From assembly GCA_947451145.1 (NCBI GenBank), contig CANFXW010000002.1, positions 62,001 through 126,000 of the forward strand: 64,000 nt of DNA. The letters run 5' to 3'. The stretch's first letter is position 1. Every line of letters begins with the position of its first letter. The DNA is from Sphingomonadaceae bacterium. GTDB taxonomy: Bacteria > Pseudomonadota > Alphaproteobacteria > Sphingomonadales > Sphingomonadaceae. Under the pieces are notes generated by a model. The model was not told the DNA's origin, searched no databases, and saw only the letters and a program-made list of their open reading frames with translations. Position numbers and translations under genes: made by a program. Positions 15,234 to 24,258 of this stretch are shown here, piece after piece.

Positions 15234-17270
15234 TCACCTCACCCCCCCAGCCTTCCCGGCCAACAACCCGCTCGACAGCACCTGCGGCAATTGCTCCGCA
15301 TCTTTGCCCGGCGCGTACCAAAGGTAGAGCGGCACACCCGCCGCCCCCTGCGCCGTCAGGAACCGCGTGATTGCCGGATCGCGCCTCGTCCAGTCGCCGA
15401 CCAGCACTTGCGCGCCTGCTTTCTCGAATGCCGCCTTGGTTTCCTCGCGCTCGATGGCGGCGCTTTCGTTGACCTTGCATGTCAAACACCAGTCGGCGGT
15501 GAAGTAGACGAAGACCGGCTTGCCGCTGGCGCGCGCTTTGGCCAGCGCCGCTTCGGAGAAGGGCTGTGAGGGGAGGATGGATTCGATGCCCGGCTTGGGC
15601 GGGTTGTAGAGCTTGGACAACTTCTCGGCAGCGACCAGCGCGATCAGCAGCAATAGCCCGGCAAGCATCCAGCCTGCCGCTTTGCCTGCGCGCTGGCGCC
15701 TTCCGGTTGCGGCCAGCGCGATCACCAGCGCGAGGGCGAAGAAGGCGCACATAGCGCCGAACCACGTGCCCCCCAGCCGCCAGCACAGCCACAGCAGCGC
15801 GAGCGCGGTGAGCGCCATCGGCACGGCCATCAGCTTCTTGAACCACACCATCCATGCCCCGGGCCTTGGCAGCAGGCGGCGCAGCGAGGGCACATAGGCC
15901 ACTGCGAGGAAGGGCAGGGCGATGCCGAGGCCCAGCGCGACGAACAGCGCCATGCCCTCGGCTACCGGCAGCAACAGCGCCGCGCCCATCGCGGCGGCCA
16001 TGAACGGGCCGGTGCAGGGGGTGGCGACGAAGGCGGCGAGGAGGCCAGTGGCAAAAGCGCTCTTGGGATTGGCCGCCCCGGCAAAGCCCGGGATGGCGAA
16101 CTCGAACAGCCCGGCAAGGTTGGCGGTGATCGCGACTGCCAGCAGCAGCAGCGCAACGACTACGCCCGGCTCCTGCAACTGGAAGGCCCAGCCGACCTCT
16201 TGCCCCGCAGCCCTCAGCGCCAGCAGCACCGCGCCGAGAATGGCGCAGGCGAGCACGACGCCGGCGGTATAGGCCAGCCCCTCGGCCCGCGCCTCAGCCT
16301 CGCTCTCGCCAGCGCGGGCGAGGCTGAGCGCTTTGAGGGACAGGATCGGGAAGACGCAGGGCATCACGTTGAGGATCAGCCCGCCGAGCAGCGCCGCAAG
16401 CAGCAGCATGGGCAGCGAGAGCTGCGGCTTGGCGGCAGGATCGGCGATCAACTCGCCGCCGGTGGGTACGGGGCCGGGCGCGGCGGTGAATTCCACACCG
16501 TCGCCCGCGCCGTTCAGCCGGAGCACGCCTTTGATCTCGGTGGGATCGGCGGCAGCGAGGTCGGGGCGCTTGAGCGTGACGACCAGCATATCGTCCTTGC
16601 GGCGGAACTCCTGGGGCGCGGCGTAGGCGATCAGGTGGTCGGTCTCGGGGAAGAGATGCGCACCCGAAAGCGCAAGGCTGCGCGGCAGGGGAATGCCGAT
16701 GCGGATGGTTTTGGCGTCGAAGGCAAAGCTCGCCTTGGCCCCCAGCGGCGCGGGGAGCGCGGCGCGCCATGCATCGAAACGGGGATCGCGCGGGCCACTG
16801 CCGACCAGCACGGTGGTTTCCAGTCCAGCACTTTCGGGCACGCAGATCTGCTCGGTGCAGGCGAGCCAGCTGGCCTTGACGCGGACCGGCACCCGGCTGC
16901 CCGGTGTGGCATCGGGCGAGAGAGTCAGCCCCGCCAACAGGGCATAGTCATGTTCGAACACATGGTTCATCAGACCCGAGATCAGCAGAGTCTGCGGCAC
17001 CGGATAGCGCAAGGTGCCGGGAATGGTGCCAGAAGGAAGCGACCATTCGAGCCGCACGCCAAGCCCGGCATCGCCCGGATTGAGCCAATAGCCATGCCAG
17101 CCTGCCTCGGGCTTCATTACAAAGGCAAGCGTCGTTGTGCCGCCGGGGGTGGCGGGGTCTTCTGCCACCAGTGATGCGGCGATGTGGGTTTGCCCGGCCT
17201 GTGCAGGCACCGCCAGCATCAGCGCCAGAACCTGCAACAGCACTGCAATAAGGCGGCGATAGGCTGGCAT
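15234..17270 (-). CDS. dsbD: Thiol:disulfide interchange protein, DsbD/ScsB family
   Basis: 678 residues. A signal peptide (to about residue 25) is followed by a periplasmic N-domain with the cysteine pair region SWLACTEQICVPES. The membrane core of about eight helices holds NVMPCVFPILSLKALSLA and AAFVATPCTGPFMAAAMG, the two redox cysteines. A C-terminal thioredoxin domain has YFTADWCLTCKVNE (CxxC). DsbD-type proteins carry electrons from cytoplasmic thioredoxin to periplasmic substrates. It is divergent from the phosphatase at 17379. Confidence 0.92.
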   Translation of the reverse strand: MPAYRRLIAVLLQVLALMLAVPAQAGQTHIAASLVAEDPATPGGTTTLAFVMKPEAGWHGYWLNPGDAGLGVRLEWSLPSGTIPGTLRYPVPQTLLISGLMNHVFEHDYALLAGLTLSPDATPGSRVPVRVKASWLACTEQICVPESAGLETTVLVGSGPRDPRFDAWRAALPAPLGAKASFAFDAKTIRIGIPLPRSLALSGAHLFPETDHLIAYAAPQEFRRKDDMLVVTLKRPDLAAADPTEIKGVLRLNGAGDGVEFTAAPGPVPTGGELIADPAAKPQLSLPMLLLAALLGGLILNVMPCVFPILSLKALSLARAGESEAEARAEGLAYTAGVVLACAILGAVLLALRAAGQEVGWAFQLQEPGVVVALLLLAVAITANLAGLFEFAIPGFAGAANPKSAFATGLLAAFVATPCTGPFMAAAMGAALLLPVAEGMALFVALGLGIALPFLAVAYVPSLRRLLPRPGAWMVWFKKLMAVPMALTALALLWLCWRLGGTWFGAMCAFFALALVIALAATGRRQRAGKAAGWMLAGLLLLIALVAAEKLSKLYNPPKPGIESILPSQPFSEAALAKARASGKPVFVYFTADWCLTCKVNESAAIEREETKAAFEKAGAQVLVGDWTRRDPAITRFLTAQGAAGVPLYLWYAPGKDAEQLPQVLSSGLLAGKAGGVR

Positions 17271-17378
17271 TTGCTTTGCTACTTTCGTCTATCAACACTT
17301 GCACCAATCGCATGGCAGCGCCATCAACCGGATAAGCACGGTCCTGCCCTTAAAGGCGGATCAATTCAAGGAAGCCTT

Positions 17379-19019
17379 ATGCGCCTGGCTCGTATTGCCA
17401 CTCTTGCCTCTTTCGCTTTTGCCCTCTGCGCAGCACCTGCTTTCGCCGATGAAGCGCCCGCACCGCCGAAGCTGATTGTTGCGGTGTCGATTGACCAGTT
17501 CAGCGCCGATCTCTTCGCCCAGTACCGCCAGCGCTACACCGGCGGTATGGCGCGGCTGACCACCGGCGCGGTGTTCCCCTCGGCCTTCCAGAGCCACGCG
17601 GCGACCGAGACCTGCCCCGGCCACTCCACCCTGCTCACCGGCGTCCACCCGGCGCGCAGCGGGATCATTGCCAACAACTGGTTCGACCTTTCGCTCACCC
17701 GCGCCGACAAGCGCGTCTATTGCGCCGAGGACGAGAACGATCCCGCCTCTACGCCACGCGATCCGGTGGTTTCGGCGCGGCACCTGAAAGTGCCGACGCT
17801 GGGCGAATACATGAAAGCCGCATGGCCGCTTTCGCGCAATGTCGCCGTATCGGCCAAGGACCGCGCGGTTGTCATGATGGGCGGGCACCGGATTGATGAG
17901 GCCTATTGGTACAAGAGCGGCGCTTTCGTCACCTTCAAGGGCACCGCGCTTTCCGCTGCTGCCGAGGCCGAGAACAAGGCAATGGGCGCGGTAATCGCCA
18001 AGGGTGCCAAGCCCTTTGCCGCCCCCGCATGGTGCGCCCCCCGCGATGTCGCGGTCGCAGCGGGCAAGGCGGGCGATGTCGGGCAGGGGCGCTTCGCCCT
18101 GACGCCGAAGGACGACACCGGCTTCCGTGTTTCGCCGCGCATGGATGCGGCTACGCTCGATCTTGCCGGGCGGTTGGTGGATAGCCTGAAGCTGGGTAAG
18201 GGGCAGGTCCCGGATATTCTCTCGGTCAGCCTTTCGGCCACCGATTACATCGGCCATTCGGTCGGCACCGAGGGCGTCGAAATGTGCGTCCAGATGGCCG
18301 AGCTGGATCGCAATCTCGGGCTGTTCTTCAACAAGCTGGACAAGGCCGGGATCGACTATGCCGTGGTGCTGAGCGCCGATCATGGCGGGCTCGATCTGCC
18401 CGAGCGGCTTGACCAGCAGGCGCTGCCGCGCGCGGTGCGGGTCGATCCGGCGCTGGCCCCTGCTGCTCTGGGCAAGGAAATTGCGGCCAGCCTGAAGCTG
18501 ACCATCGACGGCCCGCTGCTCTATGGCGATGCGCCGTTTGGTGACTACTACCTCTCGAAAAAGCTGACTGAGCAGCAGCGCGGACTGGCATTGGATGCCG
18601 TGATCGCCCGCCTGCGTGCCCACCCGCAGGTTGCCGCGGCCTATGGCGCGGGCGAGCTTTCCGCTTCGCCGCTGCCGACGGGTAATCCGCAAGACTGGAC
18701 CCTGCGTGAGCGGGCAAGGGCGAGCTTTGATCCGCTGCGTTCGGGCGATGTCGTGGTCCTGCTCGACCGCGCCGTGGTACCGATCCCCGAGGCGGCGAAG
18801 GGCTATACCGCCACCCACGGTTCGGCTTGGGATTATGACCGCCGCGTGCCGCTGATGTTCTGGCGCAAGGGGATCAAGGGCTTTGAACAGCCCGCGCCGG
18901 TGGAGACAGTGGACATCGCGCCAACGCTGGCAGCGCTGCTGCATGTGCCGGTTCCGGCGGGCAGCTTTGACGGACGCTGCCTCGATCTGGATGGTGGAGC
19001 GGGGAATACGTGCAAGTAA
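17379..19019 (+). CDS. phoK: Periplasmic alkaline phosphatase, PhoK/PafA-like
   Basis: 546 residues from the ATG at 17379, which has AAGGAAG upstream and a clean Sec signal peptide (RLARIATLASFAFALCAAPAFA). The alkaline phosphatase superfamily metal sites are visible: VAVSIDQFSADL near residue 38, the nucleophile motif ATETCPGHSTLLTG with Thr78 the likely nucleophile, DILSVSLSATDYIGHSVG, and VVLSADHGGLDLPE. Sphingomonad PhoK is a known member that releases phosphate from organic esters. No Pho box was identified upstream. The gene is single, between dsbD and a repeat. Confidence 0.88.
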   Translation: MRLARIATLASFAFALCAAPAFADEAPAPPKLIVAVSIDQFSADLFAQYRQRYTGGMARLTTGAVFPSAFQSHAATETCPGHSTLLTGVHPARSGIIANNWFDLSLTRADKRVYCAEDENDPASTPRDPVVSARHLKVPTLGEYMKAAWPLSRNVAVSAKDRAVVMMGGHRIDEAYWYKSGAFVTFKGTALSAAAEAENKAMGAVIAKGAKPFAAPAWCAPRDVAVAAGKAGDVGQGRFALTPKDDTGFRVSPRMDAATLDLAGRLVDSLKLGKGQVPDILSVSLSATDYIGHSVGTEGVEMCVQMAELDRNLGLFFNKLDKAGIDYAVVLSADHGGLDLPERLDQQALPRAVRVDPALAPAALGKEIAASLKLTIDGPLLYGDAPFGDYYLSKKLTEQQRGLALDAVIARLRAHPQVAAAYGAGELSASPLPTGNPQDWTLRERARASFDPLRSGDVVVLLDRAVVPIPEAAKGYTATHGSAWDYDRRVPLMFWRKGIKGFEQPAPVETVDIAPTLAALLHVPVPAGSFDGRCLDLDGGAGNTCK

Positions 19020-19044
19020 ATGGATCGAGGGTTGCGCCAGCATC

Positions 19045-19121
19045 CTTCGACAGGCTCAGGATGAGCGGATGTTGTTTTGCAACCCAGCAAAAAGTCCCGC
19101 TCAGGCTGAGCTTGTCGAAGC
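19045..19121. repeat. Inverted repeat pair, second copy of the flgI-leader repeat
   Basis: Arm 19045-19068 (starting CTTCGACAGGCTCAGGATGA) is complementary to 19096-19121 (ending CTGAGCTTGTCGAAG). The spacer is 27 bases, almost the same as at 3854-3930. It lies between phoK and the UbiH-family gene, an ordinary intergenic location that could serve as a terminator for phoK. Confidence 0.88.
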
Positions 19122-19147
19122 CCCCGCGCAGCAGTAGAGCCTAAAGC

Positions 19148-20359
19148 ATGTCAAACCATCGCGACCTCATCATCCTCGGCGGCGGCCTTGTCGGCATGAC
19201 GCTGGCCTTGGCTGCGGCGAAGGAAGGGTTAACCTCCCACGTGGTCGACCGCGCCACGCCCGAGGAGCTGACGGCGGAGGGCGTCGATGGCCGCGCTTCG
19301 GCGATTTCGACGGCGAGCTGGAACCTGTTTTGCAATATCGGTCTAGGTGATGCGCTCGCCCCGCTTGGCTGTCCGATCGAGGCGATTGCAGTTACTGACG
19401 AGATGAAGCCCGGCCGCATCGATTTCCGTCCGGGGCCGGACGAAGGCTCGCTGGGCCGGATGTATGCCAACCGCGATATCCGCATCGCCCTGTTCGAAGC
19501 CGCGAAGCACGAGCCTGCCATTGCCTGGCACATGGCGGCCGAAGCGGTGGAGCGTGATCGGGGCCCGCACGGCGTATCGGTAACGCTGAAAGACGGACGC
19601 AAGCTGAGCGCCAACCTGATGGTCGCCGCCGAGGGCCGCCAGTCGCCCACCCGCGATGAAGTCGGCTTCAGCCTCGCCAAGTGGGATTACAAACATCGCG
19701 CGCAGGTGACGGCGCTGTATCACGAGAAGAGCCACGAAGGCGTGGCTTGGGAAATTTTCTACCCCGCCGGACCATTCGCGCTGCTGCCGCTGCTCGATCT
19801 GAACGGACGGCACCGCTCGGCGCTGGTCTGGACCGTGGCGGAAAAGGATGCGGCGGGTTGGACGGGACTGTCTGACACAGCCTTCCTCGCCGAGGTGCAA
19901 GCCCGCGTGGGTGAGATCCTCGGCAAGGTTGAACTGGCCGCGCCGCGCATGTCCTATCCGCTCAACTTCCACCATTCGCGCCACATCGTCGATCACCGGC
20001 TGGCGCTGGTCGGCGATGCGGCGCATGGCATGCACCCGATTGCCGGGCAGGGACTGAACTTGGGCTTGCGCGATGTTGGCGCGCTGGTGGAAGTGCTGGC
20101 CGACGGCATGCGGCTGGGGCTGGAGCCGGGTGACGCGCAAGTGCTCGCCCGATATGAGCGCTGGCGCTCGGTCGATGCCTTCACCGCCATGGCTGCCACC
20201 GACGCGCTGACCCGCCTGTTCGGCATTCCGGGGCGCATTCCCTCGGCCATCCGCCGCCTTGGCATGGGCCCGGTGCAGCGCATTTCGCCGCTCAAGAAGT
20301 TCTTCATGGAAGAGGCGCGGGGAATGTCGGGAACGCTGCCGAAACTGCTTCAGGCCTAG
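19148..20359 (+). CDS. UbiH/UbiF/Coq6-family FAD-dependent hydroxylase
   Basis: 403 residues. The FAD-binding motif is LIILGGGLVGMTLALAAAKEG at the N-terminus, the second FAD motif is VDHRLALVGDAAHGMHPIAGQGLNLGLRDV near residue 285, and the arginine-containing DGRASAISTAS segment is typical of ubiquinone-ring hydroxylases. It probably hydroxylates an intermediate of ubiquinone synthesis at the inner membrane; which ring position cannot be told. It runs 4 bp into the convergent GntR gene. Confidence 0.85.
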   Translation: MSNHRDLIILGGGLVGMTLALAAAKEGLTSHVVDRATPEELTAEGVDGRASAISTASWNLFCNIGLGDALAPLGCPIEAIAVTDEMKPGRIDFRPGPDEGSLGRMYANRDIRIALFEAAKHEPAIAWHMAAEAVERDRGPHGVSVTLKDGRKLSANLMVAAEGRQSPTRDEVGFSLAKWDYKHRAQVTALYHEKSHEGVAWEIFYPAGPFALLPLLDLNGRHRSALVWTVAEKDAAGWTGLSDTAFLAEVQARVGEILGKVELAAPRMSYPLNFHHSRHIVDHRLALVGDAAHGMHPIAGQGLNLGLRDVGALVEVLADGMRLGLEPGDAQVLARYERWRSVDAFTAMAATDALTRLFGIPGRIPSAIRRLGMGPVQRISPLKKFFMEEARGMSGTLPKLLQA

Positions 20360-21066
20360 TAGTTTTCCAAGCCATAGGTTTCGACGAGATGCTGGCGGTT
20401 GAGCCGGTTGGCCTCGAAGTGCGCCAATTCAGGGTCTTGCCGCAGGATCGCGTCGATGATCCGGCGGCGGCCGTCTTTCCAGCGATCGAGTCCAAATGGT
20501 TCTGCCATTGCATTGTCAGCGGGCGAAGGACTGCTGGCACCCAGAGCAACGCGGGTCAGCAGTTCAAACAGTGGGCGTTCGACCATTCTGAACAGGACTT
20601 CCTGTAGCTCGCTCTCGAGCGGGCCGATCAGACTGCTGTCCTCACAGCTAGATATTTTGACCGCGACCGCGCGCAGGGTATCGCGAAAACCGGCATCATC
20701 GCAGCGCGCCGCCGCGGCGCAAAGCCGGTTGAACAGCAGCGAGGTGATATCCAGTACTTCGCGCCACGATGCCGGCTCGCTGCGCATGAAGGCGCTGAGC
20801 ACCCGCTCCAGATCGGCCATATCGGGACGGCGCCCGTAATAGCCGCCACCGGGCCCGCGCCGCACTTCCAGTACGCCTTCATGTTCAAGGATTCGCGCTG
20901 CCTGCTGCACGGTGACGATGCCAACACCAAGATCGCGGGCGATGTCGGGCAGCGAGCCGATCTGCTGGTCCGGCTCCAATTTGTAGATCCGCTCACGCAG
21001 GCGCTCGGCAGTGACCTGCACGATCTGCTTGCGACCGGGGGTTTTGGATTGGGTTGCGCCTGCCAT
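20356..21066 (-). CDS. GntR-family transcriptional regulator (FadR subfamily)
   Basis: 236 residues. Residues about 15-85 are the winged helix (VTAERLRERIYKLEPDQQIGSLPDIARDLGVGIVTVQQAARILEHEGVLEVRRGPGGGYYG). The C-terminal part is all-helical with spaced Arg/His residues like an FCD ligand domain (RRIIDAILRQDPELAHFEANRLNRQHLVE). It is divergent from the aldehyde dehydrogenase operon at 21209, so it is the likely local regulator of that island. The inducer is unknown. Confidence 0.85.
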   Translation of the reverse strand: MAGATQSKTPGRKQIVQVTAERLRERIYKLEPDQQIGSLPDIARDLGVGIVTVQQAARILEHEGVLEVRRGPGGGYYGRRPDMADLERVLSAFMRSEPASWREVLDITSLLFNRLCAAAARCDDAGFRDTLRAVAVKISSCEDSSLIGPLESELQEVLFRMVERPLFELLTRVALGASSPSPADNAMAEPFGLDRWKDGRRRIIDAILRQDPELAHFEANRLNRQHLVETYGLENY

Positions 21067-21208
21067 TTTGCAATAATGTGCATGTTAATGGCGATTGACA
21101 AGAGCCTTATGGCAAAAATTTGCGCTTGCCAGACTTATATAGGCCGATTTATGTAACTGTAACGAATCGCAGAGGCGCGCAAAGCGCTCTCATCCAAGGA
21201 GTGGACAC
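21067..21208. promoter_or_regulatory. Divergent control region between gntR and the aldehyde dehydrogenase operon
   Basis: 142 AT-richer bases. TGGCAAAAAT (21110-21119) recurs at 29710-29719 upstream of the TonB receptor, and an inverted partial copy (ATTTTGCA) occurs at 21064-21071. TTGACA (21095) and TTGCCA (21126) are possible -35 boxes, but neither is followed by a good -10. AAGGAG (21197) serves the ALDH start. A GntR operator is expected here; the repeated decamer is one candidate. Confidence 0.35.
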
Positions 21209-22696
21209 ATGGCATTCATCACCCCCGACGCTGAGGCGTTGCCGCGTTCGGTCAACATCATCGGCGGCGTTCGTGAGGAGCAGGGCGGCGGCGATCTGCT
21301 GGCCCATGTCTATCCCGGCACCGGCACGGTCACCCGCGAATTCCGCATGGCCTCGACAGGCGATGTTGATCGCGCCGTTGCCGCAGCGCAGGCAGCCTTC
21401 CCGGCCTGGCGCGCGATGCCGGGTGACAAGCGCCGCGACCTGATGTTCCGCCTGGCTGCGGCGATGGAGGCACGCTCGGCCGAATTTGCTCCCAGCTTCA
21501 TCTCGGAAAACGGTTCGATCGCCATGGTCGCGCCGTTCATGGGCTATGATGCCGCGCAAAAGTTTCGCTATTTCGGTGGCTGGTCTGACAAGATCCACGG
21601 CCGCACTATCCCGATGTGGGGCGCGCCCGCGCACGATCATGTGTCGTATGAGCCCTATGGCGTGGTTGGCATTATCATTCCGTGGAACGGGCCGCTGTTC
21701 GCCGCGACCATGGTGATGGCGCCAGCTTTGGCAGCGGGCAATTGCATCGTGCTGAAATCGCCCGATCTCGCGCCCTATTCAGCGATGAAGCTGGTCGAGC
21801 TGCTGCAAGAGGCAGGCATCCCCGATGGCGTGGTCAACCTCGTCACCGGCGGGGCAGATATTGGCGCGGCGATGGTTTCGCACCCGGGCATCGGCAAGAT
21901 CGAATTCATCGGCTCGGGCCGCACGGCGACGCAGGTTTTGACCAGTGCAGCGCAGAGCCTGAAACCGGTCGGTCTGGAACTCGGCGGCAAGTCCGCCGTC
22001 ATCGTGTTCGACGATGCGGACTTGATGCAGGCGGCGCAAAAGGGCCTGAGCGGGGCGATTGCCGCCAATGGCCAGGGCTGCGTTAACGGCACCCGATTGC
22101 TGGTGCAGCGCGGGATCTATGACCAGTATCTTGCCACGCTCACCGCTATGGCCGGGCACATCAAACCGGGCGATCCGTTTGATCCCTCAACCACGCTGGG
22201 GCCGGTGATCACCGAGACTTCGCTCAACCGTATTATGGGCCTGGTGGAGCGCGGGGTCGCCGAGGGCGGGCGCATCGCCTGCGGCGGCGCGCGGCTGGAC
22301 GGCGATTTTGCGCAAGGGTTCTTCCTGCCGGTCACCGTGGTTGCGGATGTCAGCAATGCCAGCGAGATCGCCCAGAATGAGGTTTTTGGTCCGGTTCTCT
22401 GCGTCACCCCCTTCGATACCGAGGACGAGGCTATCGCGCTGGCCAATGACACCGAATACGGGCTCGGCGCCTATGTCCATACCCAGAACCTGCGCCGTGC
22501 ACACTATGTGACCGGGGAGCTGCAGGCCGGCATGATCCACGTCAACGGCGCTGGCGAAGCGATGCAGCCGAATGCTCCGTTTGGCGGTTTCAAGAAGAGC
22601 GGCCACGGGCGGCTTGGCGGGGTCGAAGGGCTGCATGAGTTTCTCCAGCCCAGGAACGTGTGGATCGGACTGTCCGAACCCGGTGCAGGTCAGTGA
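21209..22696 (+). CDS. NAD(P)-dependent aldehyde dehydrogenase
   Basis: 495 residues, the family's normal size. The cofactor fold shows PWNGPLFAATMVMAPALAAGNCIVLKSPD and GSGRTATQVL; Glu257 lies in LELGGKSAVIVFDDADL and the nucleophile Cys291 in GQGCVNGTRLLV. It oxidises an aldehyde to a carboxylate. It is the first gene of a rightward catabolic operon under the GntR regulator; its TGA overlaps the GTG start of the next gene. Confidence 0.92.
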   Translation: MAFITPDAEALPRSVNIIGGVREEQGGGDLLAHVYPGTGTVTREFRMASTGDVDRAVAAAQAAFPAWRAMPGDKRRDLMFRLAAAMEARSAEFAPSFISENGSIAMVAPFMGYDAAQKFRYFGGWSDKIHGRTIPMWGAPAHDHVSYEPYGVVGIIIPWNGPLFAATMVMAPALAAGNCIVLKSPDLAPYSAMKLVELLQEAGIPDGVVNLVTGGADIGAAMVSHPGIGKIEFIGSGRTATQVLTSAAQSLKPVGLELGGKSAVIVFDDADLMQAAQKGLSGAIAANGQGCVNGTRLLVQRGIYDQYLATLTAMAGHIKPGDPFDPSTTLGPVITETSLNRIMGLVERGVAEGGRIACGGARLDGDFAQGFFLPVTVVADVSNASEIAQNEVFGPVLCVTPFDTEDEAIALANDTEYGLGAYVHTQNLRRAHYVTGELQAGMIHVNGAGEAMQPNAPFGGFKKSGHGRLGGVEGLHEFLQPRNVWIGLSEPGAGQ

Positions 22697-23484
22697 CTTT
22701 GCTCGATCCGCGCGAGCGCAGCGAACGGGGCCTTGCGCTCCAGTCCGAAGTGGCCGGCAAGCCCGCCGCCGATCCGCAAACACCATTGCAGGAAAGCTGG
22801 CGCGATTTCGTCTATTCCGAAGTCTGGTCGCGGCCGGGGCTTGGCAGGCGCGAGCGGTTTCTGGTCTCGATTGCCGCTTCGGCGGTCAGCAGCGGGCTGA
22901 GCAATTCACTCGACCTCTTCGTCTATGGCGCGCTGGCAACCAGCCAGCTGACCCAGGCCGAACTGCGCGAAGCGGCGCTGCATCTCGCGGTTTACTGCGG
23001 CTGGGAGCGCGCAGAAAAAGTCGATGCAGCAATTACCCGCGCCGAGGCCGAATTGGGGCTCGCGCCGGTTGGTTACGCCTCAATTCGCGCTGCGCCGTGG
23101 GATCCGCAGGTGCGGATGGAACAGGGCTTTGCCGAGTTCAACAATGTCATGACCTACGACGGGCCACCCGTAGGCAATGGCCTGCCCTATCTTCAGGATG
23201 GCATCCTTAACTTCGTATTTGGCGAGATGTGGTGCCGGCCGGGGCTCGACCAGCGTTCGCGGCGGTTCCTGACCCTTGTGGGGGTTGCCGATTCCGGTGC
23301 TGATATTCCAATCCGCAGCCACTTCCATGCGGCAATGGCCAGCGGCAATTGCACCGCGGCGGAACTGCACGAATTTGTCCTGCACTATGCCGTCCATGCA
23401 GGCTGGCCGCGGGGATCGGTCATCCAGGCGGTGGTGCTGGAAATGGCGGCCAAGTTTGAGCAGGGTCTGCCCTGGAATGCCTGA
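22693..23484 (+). CDS. Carboxymuconolactone decarboxylase (CMD)-family protein, two CMD domains
   Basis: 263 residues from a GTG that overlaps the ALDH stop. Two repeats of the CMD fold are visible: SWRDFVYSEVWSRPGLGRRERFLVSIAASAVSSG...ALHLAVYCGWERAEK and FVFGEMWCRPGLDQRSRRFLTLVGVADSGADIPIRSHFHAAMASG...HEFVLHYAVHAGWPRG. The redox CxxC of AhpD-type members is absent. Such proteins may be decarboxylases or lactone enzymes in aromatic breakdown; the exact reaction is unknown. Confidence 0.8.
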   Translation: MTLLDPRERSERGLALQSEVAGKPAADPQTPLQESWRDFVYSEVWSRPGLGRRERFLVSIAASAVSSGLSNSLDLFVYGALATSQLTQAELREAALHLAVYCGWERAEKVDAAITRAEAELGLAPVGYASIRAAPWDPQVRMEQGFAEFNNVMTYDGPPVGNGLPYLQDGILNFVFGEMWCRPGLDQRSRRFLTLVGVADSGADIPIRSHFHAAMASGNCTAAELHEFVLHYAVHAGWPRGSVIQAVVLEMAAKFEQGLPWNA

Positions 23485-23502
23485 ACGGAAGGGAAAGCAG
23501 CA

Positions 23503-24258
23503 GTGAGCATCGAAATATCCATGACGGGCAAAGCGGCGCTGGTAACAGGCGCGGCATCGGGGCTGGGCCGCGCGACGGCGTTGAAGCTTGCCGAGGCGGG
23601 CGCGCGTGTCTGCATTGTGGACGTCAACGCCGATGGGCTGGCAGAGACGGCCGCGCAGATGTCTGGCGCTGACGTACTGGTCCACCCGGCCGATCTATCC
23701 GGCTCTGCCGCCTGCAAAGGTGCGGTGGCGGCGGCGGTGGCGCAATTTGGCCGGCTCGATGCCCTGTGCAATGTTGCGGGCCTGATCTACTTCGCCAATT
23801 CGCACGAGATGCCCGAGGAGCAGTGGAACCGAACCATCGCGGTGAACCTTTCTGCTGCCTTCATGCTCAGCCAGGCGGCGATCCCGCACTTGCTTGAGGC
23901 GAACGGCACCATCGTCAATGTCGCCAGTTCGGCGGCTTTCATCGGTGAGGCCTATGCCGCCGCCTATTGCGCCAGCAAGTGGGGCGTGCTCGGCATGACC
24001 AAGGCGATGGCGATGGAATATACCAAGAAGCCGATCCGCATCAACGCGGTGGCTCCGGGCGGCATGATGACCAATATTTCCGTGAACTTCCAGCCGCCAG
24101 AGGATTGTGATTTCGAGCTGATCAAGCGCTTCTCGGGCATGCGCGGCACAGTGGAGGTGGATGATGTGGCCGATATGATCGCGCTGCTGTCTTCCGATGC
24201 CGGGCGCGGCTACCACGGGGCCTGCATAAACCTTGATGCCGGGATCACGGCAGGGTGA
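23503..24258 (+). CDS. Short-chain dehydrogenase/reductase (SDR)
   Basis: 251 residues from a GTG preceded by GGAAGGGAAAG. Classical SDR motifs: cofactor loop ALVTGAASGLGRATAL, NVAG near residue 87, catalytic Ser in NVASSAAF, YCASK, and a PG motif after it (AVAPGG). Asp in IVDVNADG at the end of the second strand favours NAD. It acts within the operon, probably oxidising an alcohol to a ketone or aldehyde. Its stop overlaps the next start. Confidence 0.88.
   Translation: MSIEISMTGKAALVTGAASGLGRATALKLAEAGARVCIVDVNADGLAETAAQMSGADVLVHPADLSGSAACKGAVAAAVAQFGRLDALCNVAGLIYFANSHEMPEEQWNRTIAVNLSAAFMLSQAAIPHLLEANGTIVNVASSAAFIGEAYAAAYCASKWGVLGMTKAMAMEYTKKPIRINAVAPGGMMTNISVNFQPPEDCDFELIKRFSGMRGTVEVDDVADMIALLSSDAGRGYHGACINLDAGITAG

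Noticed and set aside
17361..19043. 560-residue open frame on the minus strand opposite the phosphatase
   Set aside because: Its protein is rich in Arg/His/Gly without domains, and the plus-strand frame has signal peptide and phosphatase motifs. It is a GC-driven shadow frame.
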